A stretch of 64,000 bases of DNA from DATFQI01 sp963831105 (GCA_963831105.1 CAWHOS010000009.1:248001-312000), one strand, 5' to 3'. Numbered from the stretch's first letter, positions 34,676-44,443 are shown. Made by a program: numbers and translations. The notes: generated from the letters alone by a model not told the origin.

Positions 34676-36067
34676 GTGCGCCTCGACCCCCTCTCGCGCA
34701 GCGCCTCCGAGCAGGCCGCGCTCATCCGTGACGGCCGCCTGAGCGCCCGCGAGCTCGTCGACGCCGCGCTCGCGGCGATCGAGAACGACGACCACAACGC
34801 GTTCGTGCTCACGTGCCCCGAGCGGGCGAGGGCGGAGGCCGGCGCCGTCGCCGCCGGCGACCCGCGCCCGCTCGCCGGCGTCCCGATCGCGATCAAGGAC
34901 CTGGTCGTGCTCACGGAGGGCCTGCGGACCGCCAACGCGAGCCGCGCGCTGGGGGAGTGGGCGCCGGACGTCGACTCCTTACCCGTGGCGCGGCTGCGCG
35001 CGGCCGGGGCGATCATCGTCGGCAAGACGAACACGCCCGAGTGGGGGATGCGGCCGGTCACGGAGCCCGAGCGCTACGGCCCGGCGCGCAATCCGCACGA
35101 CCCGGCCCTCACACCGGGCGGCTCGTCGGGCGGCAGCGCCGCCGCGGTGGCGGCCGGACTCGTCGCGCTCGCGCACGGCAACGACGCCGGCGGCTCGATC
35201 CGCATCCCGGCGTCGTGCTGCGGCGTCGTCGGGCTCAAGCCGACCCGGTTCCGGGTCCCGCTCGGGCCGGAGCTGCGCATGTTCGAGGGCTTCGGCGTCG
35301 ACGGCGTCCTCACCCGCACGGTGCTCGACACCGCGCTGGCCCTCGACCTGCTCGCCGGGGACGGGCCGTCGACGCCGCTCGGCCCGCCGCTGCCGCGCCC
35401 GCCGTTCGCCGAGGCCGCGATGCTGCCACCGCATCCGCTGCGGATCCGCCTGTGCACGACCCCGCCGGGCGGGGAGGAGGTCGAGCCGGAGTGCGTCGCG
35501 GCAGCCCAGCATGCGGCCGGGCTGCTGCAGTCGCTCGGGCACGAGGTCGACGAGTGGGCGCCCGACTGGGCCGATCCCGAGTTCCCGGAGCACTGGATGC
35601 GCTTCGGCGCGGCGATGTTCCGCGCTCTCGTCGACCGCTTCGGCGAGCTGAGCGGCGCACCGCTCGACCCGGAGCTGATGGAGCCCGCCGCGCGCGAGGC
35701 GCTCTCCGCGCCGGTCAGCCCGGAGTCGGTGCACGAGGCCACCGAGGGCCTCAAGCGCTTCACGCTGAAGGTGCTCGGCTCCTGGCACCCCGGGTCGATC
35801 CTGCTCACACCCACGCTGACGCTGCTCCCGCGACCGGTGGGCAGCGTCCCGCCGGGGCTCGGGATCCGCTTCAGCACCTTCCTGCGGCCGTTCAACGTGA
35901 CGGGGCAGCCCGCGATCTCGCTGCCGCTGCACCGCACCCCGGACGGCGTGCCCGTCGGCGTGCAGCTCGCCGGCCCCGTCGGTTCGGAGGCGCGGCTGCT
36001 GTCGCTCGCGGGTCAGCTCGAGGCGGCGGCGCCGTGGCCGCTCACAGCAGCCGCTCGAGCAGGCTGA
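34676..36067 (+). CDS. Amidase-signature-family hydrolase
   Basis: 463 residues. The Ser-cisSer-Lys triad is visible: Lys in VPIAIKDLV, cis-Ser in TPGGSSGGSAAAVA and nucleophile Ser in NDAGGSIRIPASCCG. The GTG start (34676) has GGGAGG upstream (34662-34667). Its place among dap genes could mean a role in amide/acyl removal, but amidase specificity is not readable from sequence. Its last 26 bp overlap dapC on the other strand. Confidence 0.85.
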   Translation: MRLDPLSRSASEQAALIRDGRLSARELVDAALAAIENDDHNAFVLTCPERARAEAGAVAAGDPRPLAGVPIAIKDLVVLTEGLRTANASRALGEWAPDVDSLPVARLRAAGAIIVGKTNTPEWGMRPVTEPERYGPARNPHDPALTPGGSSGGSAAAVAAGLVALAHGNDAGGSIRIPASCCGVVGLKPTRFRVPLGPELRMFEGFGVDGVLTRTVLDTALALDLLAGDGPSTPLGPPLPRPPFAEAAMLPPHPLRIRLCTTPPGGEEVEPECVAAAQHAAGLLQSLGHEVDEWAPDWADPEFPEHWMRFGAAMFRALVDRFGELSGAPLDPELMEPAAREALSAPVSPESVHEATEGLKRFTLKVLGSWHPGSILLTPTLTLLPRPVGSVPPGLGIRFSTFLRPFNVTGQPAISLPLHRTPDGVPVGVQLAGPVGSEARLLSLAGQLEAAAPWPLTAAARAG

Positions 36068-37172
36068 CCGCGCGCTCGCAGTCGGCCGGCGGCGGCACCA
36101 GCGCCATCCGGATGAAGCCCTCGCCGGCGGCGCCGAAGTAGGAGCCGGGCGTGACGACCACGCCGCCCTCGATCAGCCGCTGCGCCAGCGCCTCCGCCTC
36201 GGTGCCGCCGTCGAGCCAGAGGAAGAACGTCGCGTCGCCGCCCGCGGAGCGCAGGCCGCCGCGCTCGAGCACCGGCAGGAGCACGTCGCGCTTGGCGCGG
36301 TAGCGGTCGCGGACCTCCTCGACGTGGGCCTCGTCGCCCCACGCGATCGCGGCGGCGCGCTGGACCATCTCCAGCGGCGCCGTGCCGACGTTCGGGCGGT
36401 AGCGGCGCAGGGCGGCGATCACCTCGGGGTCGCCGGCGGCGAAGCCCGTCCGGTAGCCGGGCATCGAGGAGCGCTTGGACAGCGTGTTGAACACGAGCAC
36501 GTTCGTGCGGTCGGCGACCTGCAGCGCGCTCGCGGGCGCCTCCGTGCCGAAGTAGAGCTCGGAGTAGGCCTCGTCGGAGGCCAGCACGAAGTCGTGCTCG
36601 CGCGCGAGCGCGGCGGCGCGCTCGTAGAACTCGACCGGCGCGGTGGCCGCCGTCGGGTTGTTCGGGTAGTTCAGCCACAGCACGCCGACGCGCTCCCAGG
36701 TGGCGGCGGGCACGGCGTCGAGGTCGGGCAGGAAGCCGCGCGCGGCCTCCAGCGGCAGCTCCAGCAGCGCCTTGCCGGCGAACGCGGCGCCGCGCTCGTA
36801 GACGGGGTACGACGGGGTCGGCGTGGCCACGAGGTCGCCGCCGACCACCTGGGCCAGGTGGAAGATCGCCTCCTTGGAGCCGAGCGTGGGGACGACCTCG
36901 CGGTCCGGGTCCAGCGTCGCGCCGAACCGGCGCCCGGCCCAGGCCGCGATCGCCGCGCGCAGCTCCGGGAGCCCGTCGGCGGACGGGTAGCTCGAGAGCG
37001 GCTCGATCGCGGCGGCCAGCGCCTCGCGGATGAAGGCCGGCGTCTCCTCGCGCGGCTCGCCCATCCCGAAGTCCACGAAGTCCACGCCGTCCGCCGCGAG
37101 GCGCCGCTTGGCCTCCGTGAGCCGCACGAACGGATACGTCCGCAGGCCGGCGAGCGTGGGGGAGAGCTTCAC
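36042..37172 (-). CDS. dapC: Aminotransferase, probable N-succinyldiaminopimelate aminotransferase
   Basis: 376 residues, class I/II PLP-dependent aminotransferase. LNYPNNPTAA, the Tyr in SDEAYSELYFG and the PLP-binding Lys in FNTLSKRSSMPGYRTGF are present. Between dapE and dapD it fits DapC, which transaminates N-succinyl-2-amino-6-ketopimelate. GTG start 37172 overlaps the dapE stop by 4 bp, so the pair is an operon. Confidence 0.85.
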   Translation of the reverse strand: MKLSPTLAGLRTYPFVRLTEAKRRLAADGVDFVDFGMGEPREETPAFIREALAAAIEPLSSYPSADGLPELRAAIAAWAGRRFGATLDPDREVVPTLGSKEAIFHLAQVVGGDLVATPTPSYPVYERGAAFAGKALLELPLEAARGFLPDLDAVPAATWERVGVLWLNYPNNPTAATAPVEFYERAAALAREHDFVLASDEAYSELYFGTEAPASALQVADRTNVLVFNTLSKRSSMPGYRTGFAAGDPEVIAALRRYRPNVGTAPLEMVQRAAAIAWGDEAHVEEVRDRYRAKRDVLLPVLERGGLRSAGGDATFFLWLDGGTEAEALAQRLIEGGVVVTPGSYFGAAGEGFIRMALVPPPADCERAVSLLERLL

Positions 37173-38206
37173 GCCGCGAACCCCTCCAGCACGCGGTAGG
37201 CGCGCACGAGGGCGTCGATGCGCACGGACTCGTCGCGCCGGTGCGCCTGCGCGGGCTCGCCGGGGCCGAAGTTGATCGCGTCCAGGCCCGCGCGGCCGAA
37301 CTCGGCCACCGGGGTCCACGCCTGCTTGGGCGCGGTCGGCAGGTCGGCCTGGAGGCGCTCGACGTGCGGGTTGCCGAGCGGGACGGGCCCGCTCGGGGAG
37401 TTCGAGGTGACCTCGATCTCGCCGTGGCCGCCGGCGAGCTCGCGCAGCCGCGCCTCGGCCTCCTCGGGCCCGCGGCCGGGCGCGTAGCGGTAGTTGACCT
37501 GCGCGGTCGCAAGATCGGGCACGACGTTCGTCGCGATCCCTCCCTCGATCATCGTCGTCGAGACGACCTCGTAGAACTTCAGCCCGTCGAAGTCGTGCTC
37601 CTCGGGCTCGTGCCCGGCGAGCGCGGCGATCCCGCGCGCCGCCTTGTGGATGGCGTTGTCGCCGTCCCACGGGCGGGCGGAGTGCCCGGCGCGGCCCGTG
37701 AAGGTCCAGGTGGCGTTGATGTTGCCCAGGCAGCCGGCGTGGATGGCGTTGTCGGTCGGCTCCATCATCACGACGAGCTCCGGGCCCAGCGGCTCGCGCG
37801 CCAGCAGCGGCGTGAGCGCGCTCTCGGCCATCGGGAGCTCCTCGCGGCCGAAGAGCAGGCAGTCGAGGCGGGCGCCGGCGAGCGCGAGCTCGATCATCAC
37901 CGCCACCGCGCCCTTCATGTCGCTGGCGCCGAGCCCGTGGACGCGCTCGGCGTCGCGGCGGCCGGGTCGGTTGCCCTGGGCGGGGACCGTGTCGAGGTGG
38001 CCGGCGAGCAGGACGGGCGCGCCGGGGCCGGCCAGCACGCAGGTGTCGCCGAGGTCGCGGACGGTCGCGCCGCCGGCGCGCAGGACTCCCATGACGTGCT
38101 CGGCGAGCGGGCCCTCGCCGCGGCTCTCCGAGGGGATGTCGACCAGCTCGAGCGTTCTGGCTGCCAGGCGCTCGCCCAGCTCGCCGTCGCTGATCGCCGT
38201 CGTCAT
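37169..38206 (-). CDS. dapE: Succinyl-diaminopimelate desuccinylase
   Basis: 345 residues, M20 di-zinc peptidase family. Metal ligands lie in LLAGHLDTVPAQG and GASDMKGAVAVM; the catalytic Glu is in FGREELPMAESAL; the dimerisation domain holds FTGRAGHSARPWDG. With DapD and DapC encoded alongside, it completes the succinylase branch. Divergent from the DUF429 gene (26 bp). Confidence 0.9.
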   Translation of the reverse strand: MTTAISDGELGERLAARTLELVDIPSESRGEGPLAEHVMGVLRAGGATVRDLGDTCVLAGPGAPVLLAGHLDTVPAQGNRPGRRDAERVHGLGASDMKGAVAVMIELALAGARLDCLLFGREELPMAESALTPLLAREPLGPELVVMMEPTDNAIHAGCLGNINATWTFTGRAGHSARPWDGDNAIHKAARGIAALAGHEPEEHDFDGLKFYEVVSTTMIEGGIATNVVPDLATAQVNYRYAPGRGPEEAEARLRELAGGHGEIEVTSNSPSGPVPLGNPHVERLQADLPTAPKQAWTPVAEFGRAGLDAINFGPGEPAQAHRRDESVRIDALVRAYRVLEGFAA

Positions 38207-38232
38207 CGGGCTGCCACCATACCGGCCGCCCC

Positions 38233-39027
38233 ATGCGCTACTGCGGCATCGACGTGTCGGCCAAGGCCGCCAACCAGCAGCTCTGCACGCTCCACGAGCG
38301 GCGCGGGCCCGACGGCCTCGAGCTCGTCACGACCTTCTACGAGCCGGGCACGGTCGAGCAGGTGGCGCGGACCGTGCACGGGTTCGGGCGCGGCCAGGCG
38401 GTGGTGGCGGTCGACGCGCCGTCCGGGCACCGGCTCGACCTGCTGGCCGCGGGCGCGCCGCTGCGGGCGGAGCTGGGCCTGCCGGACGGCCGCTACGAGC
38501 GCATGCGCGTCTGCGACACCCTGCTGTTCCGCCGCGGCCTGCCGCTCTACCCGGTGCCGTCGGCCGAGCAGCCGCGCAGCGCCTGGCAGGCGTGGATGGG
38601 CGTCGGCTTCGAGCTGTTCGAGGCGCTCGCCTCGCTCGAGCTCTTCCGCCCGCCGGCCGACGGCGCCTACGAGGGGCGGGTGGAGGGAGGCGCGCTCACG
38701 TCGGGGCGCCTGTGCGAGACCTATCCCGACGCGATCTTCTGCACGCTGCTCGGCCACCGGCCCGGCGCCAAGCGGACGCCGTCCGGGCTGCAGGAGCGGA
38801 TCGCCGTGCTCAAGCTCAAGGGGATCGTCGACGAGGACGGCGGGCTGTGGCGCCGGACGCTCGACGAGCTCGACGCGTGCGCCGCCGCCTACGCCGCCTA
38901 CGGGCTGGCGGCCGGGCTCGGCAGCTGGGTCGGGCATCCCGGCGAGGGCGTGGTCGTGCTGCCGACCCTGGAGCTGCGCAACCGCTACGACAAGCTCCCC
39001 GCGCCGTCCCGCCAGCCGCTCGCGTAG
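38233..39027 (+). CDS. DUF429 domain protein (predicted RNase H-fold nuclease)
   Basis: 264 residues. The start RYCGIDVSAKAANQQ with its Asp, AVVAVDAPSG, and CETYPDAIF are the conserved acidic landmarks of DUF429, which is predicted to adopt an RNase H-like fold. Function is unproven. It is followed by a secreted protein gene after 10 bp. Confidence 0.75.
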   Translation: MRYCGIDVSAKAANQQLCTLHERRGPDGLELVTTFYEPGTVEQVARTVHGFGRGQAVVAVDAPSGHRLDLLAAGAPLRAELGLPDGRYERMRVCDTLLFRRGLPLYPVPSAEQPRSAWQAWMGVGFELFEALASLELFRPPADGAYEGRVEGGALTSGRLCETYPDAIFCTLLGHRPGAKRTPSGLQERIAVLKLKGIVDEDGGLWRRTLDELDACAAAYAAYGLAAGLGSWVGHPGEGVVVLPTLELRNRYDKLPAPSRQPLA

Positions 39028-39037
39028 CCTTCGCGCC

Positions 39038-40099
39038 ATGGGAGCGCTGCGGATCGTTGCGTGCACGCTGCTGATCGGCCTGACGGGAGCGGCCGAGGCC
39101 GCGGCGGCGCCGGGCTTCCTCGGCCGCGGGCACGACCCGGGCGTCGCCGTCGACGGCGACGGCACCGCCCACGTCGCCTGGCTGACGGAGGCCGGCGACG
39201 CCGGCTCGCTCGAGTACTGCCAGGTCCCGCGCGGCAAGCGCGCGTGCGCGGTGCGGCGCAGCGTCGCGCTGTCCGAGGACGGCTTCGGCAAGGTCCAAGT
39301 GCTGCTGCCGCGGCCCGGCGTGGTGCAGATCGTGGCGCCGCTGCTGAGGCCCGCGGCGCTCGTGAGCTCCTTCGACGGCGGCAACACCTTCGCCGTCGGC
39401 ACGATCGGCGAGGCCACGCCCGCGATCGAGCAGGCGATCTACGGGCCGGGCGACTTCATCTCGCTGATGTCGGGCTCCGGCCCCGCGTCGTTCGGGCGCT
39501 TCAACCCCGACGGCAGCGGCCCGGAGGATCTCGACGTCCAGTTCGGCTCGGCCACGGAGAGCCTGGAGACCTCGCTCGCGCCGTGGGGCTCGGGCTTCGT
39601 GGCGCTCTTCTCGGGCCGGCAGGCGCGCACCGTGCTGTGGAACGGCCTCGGCGACCCGAACCTGCAGGAGAGCTGGGTGGAGGGTCCGCGGCTCGGCGCC
39701 GTCGACGATCCGCGCGGGGTCGGTGGCCGGCGCGGCACCTGGGTCTCCTACGTGAACCGCACCCGCAACGCCACCTACGTGCGCAAGCTGCGCACCAGCG
39801 GCCGGCTCGGCAAGGCCGTGCGGGTGGTGCGCGACGATCCGTTCGACGTCACCTTCGCCCAGGGCCCGCGGGGAGACATGGCGCTCGTGTACGAGAGCGG
39901 GGCCTCGGCGTCGATGGTGCGCTCGCGCACCGGGAGCCGCTGGACCCGCCCGCGGCGGCTGTTCCGCGGCAACGAGCCGACGGACATGCGCGCCGCCCTC
40001 GGCGCGCGCGGCGGCTGGATCGTGTGGGACGGCAACGCGGGCAACGCGGGCATGCACCCGATCCGGATCGCCGCGATCCCGCGCGCCCCGCGCCGCTAG
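39038..40099 (+). CDS. Secreted protein with sialidase/BNR-like beta-propeller repeats
   Basis: 353 residues. A signal peptide (RIVACTLLIGLTGAAEAAAA) is followed by repeated beta-strand units with propeller features (HDPGVAVDGDGTAHVAWLTE, SSFDGGNTFAVG, VRSRTGSRWTRPRRL). No catalytic sialidase residues are identifiable. Likely an extracellular structural or binding protein. A 7-bp GC hairpin (40108-40132) follows its stop. Confidence 0.65.
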   Translation: MGALRIVACTLLIGLTGAAEAAAAPGFLGRGHDPGVAVDGDGTAHVAWLTEAGDAGSLEYCQVPRGKRACAVRRSVALSEDGFGKVQVLLPRPGVVQIVAPLLRPAALVSSFDGGNTFAVGTIGEATPAIEQAIYGPGDFISLMSGSGPASFGRFNPDGSGPEDLDVQFGSATESLETSLAPWGSGFVALFSGRQARTVLWNGLGDPNLQESWVEGPRLGAVDDPRGVGGRRGTWVSYVNRTRNATYVRKLRTSGRLGKAVRVVRDDPFDVTFAQGPRGDMALVYESGASASMVRSRTGSRWTRPRRLFRGNEPTDMRAALGARGGWIVWDGNAGNAGMHPIRIAAIPRAPRR

Positions 40100-40107
40100 C
40101 CGCCGCC

Positions 40108-40132
40108 GGCGCCGCGGGTCCGACACGGCGCC
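40108..40132. terminator. GC-rich hairpin after the propeller gene
   Basis: GGCGCCG (40108-40114) pairs with CGGCGCC (40126-40132) over an 11-nt loop. There is no T-tract, so terminator function is weakly supported. Confidence 0.35.
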
Positions 40133-40156
40133 GCCGGCCGGCGGCGTAACCGGGCC

Positions 40157-40162
40157 TAGAAT
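40157..40162 (+). promoter_or_regulatory. -10 element of hflX
   Basis: TAGAAT ends 9 nt before the hflX ATG (40172), so the mRNA would be leaderless or nearly so. No good -35 hexamer is visible. Confidence 0.45.
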
Positions 40163-40171
40163 GGGTCCTGG

Positions 40172-41479
40172 ATGCAGCGCAGACAGACCCCGCAGAACCA
40201 GGCCCCCGTGGGCCGCGCCAAGCAGCGCGCCTACGCGATCGCCGCGCTCCCGGAGGGCGACGACCTCTCCGAGCTGACCGAGCTCCTGCGCACCGCCGGC
40301 GTGGCGGTCGTCGGCGAGCTCGTGCAGCACCGCGAGCAGCCGCACCCGAACCACTACCTGGGCCAGGGCAAGGTCGAGGAGCTCAAGGAGCTGATCAAGA
40401 AGGCGGACGCGAACGTCGTCGTCGCCGACGACGAGCTGACCCCGCGCCAGGAGCGCAACCTCGAGAAGGCGCTCGACGTGCCGGTGCTCGACCGCACGGC
40501 CGTCATCCTGGACATCTTCGCCGGGCACGCCCACACGGCCGAGGGCAAGCTCCAGGTCGAGCTGGCGCAGCTCGAGTACAACATGGCCCGCATGCGCGGC
40601 CTGTGGACGCACCTCGAGCGTCTGGGCGCCGGCCGCGGCGTGGGCGGCATCGGCACGCGGGGCCCGGGCGAGTCGCAGATCGAGACGGACCGCCGGCTCG
40701 CGCGCGACCGCATCACCTCGCTCAAGCGCCGGCTCGACCACGTGCGCTCCACCCGCGCCGTGCAGCGCGCCGAGCGCGAGCGCGCGCACCTGCCGAGCGT
40801 CGCGCTCGCCGGCTACACCAACGCCGGCAAGTCGACGCTGCTCAACGCCCTCACCGGCTCGGAGGTCGGCGTCCGCGACCGCCTCTTCCACACGCTGGAC
40901 CCGACGACCCGCACCTTCCTGCTGCAGGGCCGGACGTTCCTGATGACCGACACCGTCGGCTTCATCCGCAAGCTGCCCCACCAGCTCGTCGACGCGTTCG
41001 CCGCCACGCTCGAGGAGACCGCGCTCGCCGACCTCGTCCTGCACGTGGTCGACGCGTCGGAGCCCGAGGACTCGCTGGTCGCCATGACCCGCGCCGTCGA
41101 GGACGTGCTCGAGGAGATCCACGCCGCCGACAGCCCGCGCGTGCTCGTGATCAACAAGGCCGACGCGATCGACGAGGAGCGCCGCGCCGAGCTGGCCTTC
41201 CGCCACCCCGACGCCGTCCTGGTCAGCGCCGTCACCGGCGAGGGCCTGGACGACCTGCGCGAGCGGATCGCCGCCGAGTTCGAGAAGACCCTCACCGACG
41301 TCGCGCTGCTCGTGCCCTACTCGGAGGGCGGCACCCTCTCGGACCTCCACGACGTCGCCGGCGACCTCTCCCGCACGGACACCGCGGACGGCGTGCTCGT
41401 CACGGCCCGCCTGCCGACCGTGCTCGCCGAGCGCTACGACCGCTACGCGGTCAACGGCGACGACGGCGCGGCCGCCTAG
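40172..41479 (+). CDS. hflX: Ribosome-associated GTPase HflX
   Basis: 435 residues, intact. HflX splits and rescues stalled ribosomes. The N-terminal domain has HYLGQGKVEELK and ELTPRQERNLEKALDVPVLD, the linker GGIGTRGPGESQIETDRR, then the GTPase domain with P-loop AGYTNAGKSTLL, DTVGFIRKLPHQL and NKAD. Its stop overlaps the dut stop by 4 bp on the opposite strand. Confidence 0.96.
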   Translation: MQRRQTPQNQAPVGRAKQRAYAIAALPEGDDLSELTELLRTAGVAVVGELVQHREQPHPNHYLGQGKVEELKELIKKADANVVVADDELTPRQERNLEKALDVPVLDRTAVILDIFAGHAHTAEGKLQVELAQLEYNMARMRGLWTHLERLGAGRGVGGIGTRGPGESQIETDRRLARDRITSLKRRLDHVRSTRAVQRAERERAHLPSVALAGYTNAGKSTLLNALTGSEVGVRDRLFHTLDPTTRTFLLQGRTFLMTDTVGFIRKLPHQLVDAFAATLEETALADLVLHVVDASEPEDSLVAMTRAVEDVLEEIHAADSPRVLVINKADAIDEERRAELAFRHPDAVLVSAVTGEGLDDLRERIAAEFEKTLTDVALLVPYSEGGTLSDLHDVAGDLSRTDTADGVLVTARLPTVLAERYDRYAVNGDDGAAA

Positions 41480-41913
41480 CGGCCGGAGGAGCCGAACCCG
41501 GCCTCGCCGCGGCCGTCGTGGCTCGGCGGGAGCTCGTCGACCGTGCGCACCTCGGGCGTGAGGCAGGGGACGAGCAGCAGCTGGGCGATCCGGTCGCCGG
41601 CGGCGCCCTCGAACGGCTCTTGCCCGAGGTTCACGAGCACGACCTTGACCTCGCCGCGGTAGGAGGGGTCGATCAGGCCGGGGCCGTTGACGACGGAGAT
41701 CCCGTGCTTGGCCGCCAGCCCGGAGCGGGGCACCACGAGCCCCGCCGCGCCCTCGGGCACCGCGATCGCCACGCCGGTCGGCACCACCGCGCGCTCGCCC
41801 GGGGCCAGCGTGAACGGCTCGACCGCGCGCAGGTCGTAGCCAGCGTCGCCGGCACGGGTGCGCGCGGGCGGCTGGGCCTCGGGATGTAAGAGGCGGACCT
41901 CGATGCGGCGCAA
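41476..41913 (-). CDS. dut: dUTP diphosphatase
   Basis: 145 residues. Dut removes dUTP to prevent uracil incorporation and supplies dUMP. All trimeric dUTPase motifs are present: AGDAGYDLRA, PRSGLAAKHGI, GLIDPSYRGEVKV, GDRIAQLLLVP and the C-terminal GEAGFGSSGR. The TTG at 41911-41913 gives the family N-terminus (RRIEVRLLHP). Convergent with hflX. Confidence 0.95.
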   Translation of the reverse strand: MRRIEVRLLHPEAQPPARTRAGDAGYDLRAVEPFTLAPGERAVVPTGVAIAVPEGAAGLVVPRSGLAAKHGISVVNGPGLIDPSYRGEVKVVLVNLGQEPFEGAAGDRIAQLLLVPCLTPEVRTVDELPPSHDGRGEAGFGSSGR

Positions 41914-41956
41914 CGCTAGCGGCCCGGGCGCGGATGCGCCCGGGCCGTGCGCAGGG

Positions 41957-42949
41957 CTAGGACTTCGGGATGAAGCCCGCGGACTCGAGGTAGGCCTTGG
42001 CGACCTCCTCGGGCTTCTGCTTGTCGACGTCCACGCGCGCGTTGAGCTCCTGCATGACCTTCTCGGTCAGGGGCTTCTGGATGTCCTCGATCACCTTCTG
42101 GCCGTCCGGTCCGAGCGTCTCCATGACGTCGTTGCGGACGTTGAACGTCACGTTGTAGGGCGGGAAGAACTTCTTGTCGTCGTCCAGGATCACGTACTTG
42201 CCGCTGGCGAGGTCGCCGTCGGTCGTGAAGATGAACGCGACGTCCGCGTCACCCGAGTCGAGCACCTGGTACTTCTGCTCGCTCGTGACGAACTTCCCGA
42301 ACTTCATGTCGTAGGTCTCCTCGACGCCGAGCAGGCAGTCCTGGCGCTGCTTGCACTCCGGGAAGCCCGTGATCGACAGCTCCGAGGCCTTGTCCTTGAG
42401 GTCGGAGATCTTCGTCGGGTCGCCGATCTTGGCGGCCCCCTCCTTGGTCATGCCGAGCCGGTAGGTGTTCTCGAACGGCGTGGGGGGAAGCGCGGTGATG
42501 TCCTTCTCCGCGAAGCCCGCCTTGGCGTCCTCGTAGGCCTTCTGCGCGTCGCGCGGCACGTCGGCCGTCTTGACGCCGAAGAACGACGTCAGCGCGGTGC
42601 CCGTGTACTCGGGATACGCGTCGACCTTGCCGGCTTGGAGCGCCTTGTAGGCGAGCAGCTCCGAGCCGAGGTTGAGCTGCTTCTTGACGGTGTAGCCGGC
42701 CGCCTCGAGCGCCTGGGAGTAGATCTCGCCGAGCACGAACTGCTCGGTGAAGTTCTTCGACCCGACGGTGATCGTCTTGCCCTCTGCGCCGTCGACCTTC
42801 TGGATCTCGTTACCGGCGGACTCGCTGCCGGAGCTCGAGCCGCCGCCCCCACCGGAGGAGGAGGACTCGTCGTCACCGCCGCAGGCCGCGAACGCGAGCG
42901 CGAGGACGAGGATCGCCAGCAGGGCGAACACTGGGTTTCTGCGTGTCAT
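41957..42949 (-). CDS. Osmoprotectant ABC transporter substrate-binding lipoprotein (OpuCC-like)
   Basis: 330 residues. A lipobox (LALAFAAC) is followed by a Ser/Gly linker and an OpuAC-type domain: ITVGSKNFTEQFVLGEIYSQ, DAYPEYTGTALTSFFG and SGDADVAFIFTTDG. Such proteins bind glycine betaine, choline or related quaternary amines outside the membrane. It is the last gene of the operon and overlaps the permease by 4 bp. A second binding protein is encoded at 45707-46694. Confidence 0.9.
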   Translation of the reverse strand: MTRRNPVFALLAILVLALAFAACGGDDESSSSGGGGGSSSGSESAGNEIQKVDGAEGKTITVGSKNFTEQFVLGEIYSQALEAAGYTVKKQLNLGSELLAYKALQAGKVDAYPEYTGTALTSFFGVKTADVPRDAQKAYEDAKAGFAEKDITALPPTPFENTYRLGMTKEGAAKIGDPTKISDLKDKASELSITGFPECKQRQDCLLGVEETYDMKFGKFVTSEQKYQVLDSGDADVAFIFTTDGDLASGKYVILDDDKKFFPPYNVTFNVRNDVMETLGPDGQKVIEDIQKPLTEKVMQELNARVDVDKQKPEEVAKAYLESAGFIPKS

Positions 42950-43713
42950 GTCGACTGAATGCTCCTCTTGGGGGACACGAACCGCCGGCCACGTGACCGG
43001 CTCTGCTTGGCTTGGATCTTGATGCCGCGGGGGGTGACCGCGCGCTGGAGGGCGGCCATCGCGGCGTCGGCGGCGAAGGTCACGAGCGCGACGACGATGC
43101 ACGCGGCGAGCTGGCCGGCGGTGCCGTAGACATTCGGGCTCACGATCGGGCGCCCGAGCGTGTCCACATTGGCCAGCGGCGCGATCGTGGCCGTCGCGAT
43201 CACAGAGACGAGCGCGATGCGGATCCCCGCCATGATCGTCGGCAGCGCGAGCGGCAGCTCGACCCGAGTGGCGATCTGCATGCCCGTGAGGCCGTTGCCC
43301 TTGGCCGCGTCCACCGTCTCGGGGTCGACGCCGCGGATGCCCACGTAGGCGTTGGTGATGATCGGCGGGATCGCCAGCAGCACGAGTGCGAGGCAGACGT
43401 TGCCGAAGCCGACTCCCAGGAAGGCGATGAAGAACACGATCAGGCCGAGCGCCGGCACGGCGCGGCCGATGTTCGAGGTGCTCGTCGCCAGGAACTGGTA
43501 GCGACCGATGTGCCCGAGCCAGGTGCCGAGCGGCAAGGCGACCGCCGTCGCGATCGCCGTCGCGGCGAGCGACAGCTTCAGGTGCATCCAGGTCAGCTCC
43601 CAGATCTCGGCGAGCCCGCCGACCTGCACGGTGCCGGCCTGCGACTCGCGTTCCTCGAAGATGAAGTCGATCGCGTCCCCGAACGGGCCGAGCGCGGCGA
43701 AGACGTGGCTCAT
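42946..43713 (-). CDS. Osmoprotectant ABC transporter permease 2
   Basis: 255 residues with five to six TM helices and the permease-ATPase contact loop VDAAKGNGLTGMQIATRVELP. It pairs with the permease upstream; the short ATGA overlaps argue for one polycistronic message. Confidence 0.9.
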   Translation of the reverse strand: MSHVFAALGPFGDAIDFIFEERESQAGTVQVGGLAEIWELTWMHLKLSLAATAIATAVALPLGTWLGHIGRYQFLATSTSNIGRAVPALGLIVFFIAFLGVGFGNVCLALVLLAIPPIITNAYVGIRGVDPETVDAAKGNGLTGMQIATRVELPLALPTIMAGIRIALVSVIATATIAPLANVDTLGRPIVSPNVYGTAGQLAACIVVALVTFAADAAMAALQRAVTPRGIKIQAKQSRSRGRRFVSPKRSIQST

Positions 43714-44441
43714 GACGCCACCGCCCGCTCCCAGGGGGTGAAGACCCGCTGCACCGCGAGCACGATCAGCTCGAGCGCCGTGGCGAGCAGGATCATCAGC
43801 AGCGACGCCGTGACCACGTTGCCCTTGAAGGCCGGGTCGCTGAAGATCTCGCCGCCCAGACCGCCGGCGCCCGCGAAGAACGCGAAGCCCGCGATGCCGA
43901 CCGTGGAGGAGGCGGCGATCCGCAGGCCGGCGAAGATCGTCGGCAGCGCCATCGGGAGCTCCACCCGCCAGAGGATCTGGCGCCGTGTAAGGCCCATGCC
44001 CTCGGCGACGTCGACCGTCTCGGCCGGGACCTCCTGCAGGCCGGTCATCACGTTGCGGTAGATCAGCACCTGGGTGTAGGCGGTGAGGACCACCACTGCG
44101 GTCCCGAACCCACGGCCCGTGATGTTGAGCAGGATCAGGTAGAAGGCGATCGAGGGAATCGTGAACAGCGCCCCGACGAAGGCGAGGAAGAAGGGCTGCG
44201 CCACGCGGTAGCGATGGGCGAAGAGCGCCAGGGACGTCGCGATCACGAATCCGATCGCCAGCGGCACGATGCTCAGCAGCACGTGCTCCCAGAAGGGGTC
44301 GATGTAATCGGAGAAGTTGTCGGCGATCCAGCCGGGGCAGAGCCCGTTGTTGCCGGGGCACTTCTCCGCGGCGCCCTCGCGGTTGCCGAAGAAGTCGTCG
44401 CCGAGCTGGGCGAGGACGGGGACGTAGCCGAGATCGGGCAC
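43710..44441 (-). CDS. Osmoprotectant ABC transporter permease 1
   Basis: 243 residues from a GTG (44439-44441) right after the ATPase stop. An N-terminal extension carrying two Cys (AAEKCPGNNGLCPGW) precedes five to six TM helices and the contact loop VDVAEGMGLTRRQILWRVELP-type sequence. The two Cys could form an extracytoplasmic disulphide, which is unusual for this family. Confidence 0.88.
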   Translation of the reverse strand: MPDLGYVPVLAQLGDDFFGNREGAAEKCPGNNGLCPGWIADNFSDYIDPFWEHVLLSIVPLAIGFVIATSLALFAHRYRVAQPFFLAFVGALFTIPSIAFYLILLNITGRGFGTAVVVLTAYTQVLIYRNVMTGLQEVPAETVDVAEGMGLTRRQILWRVELPMALPTIFAGLRIAASSTVGIAGFAFFAGAGGLGGEIFSDPAFKGNVVTASLLMILLATALELIVLAVQRVFTPWERAVAS

Positions 44442-44443
44442 GA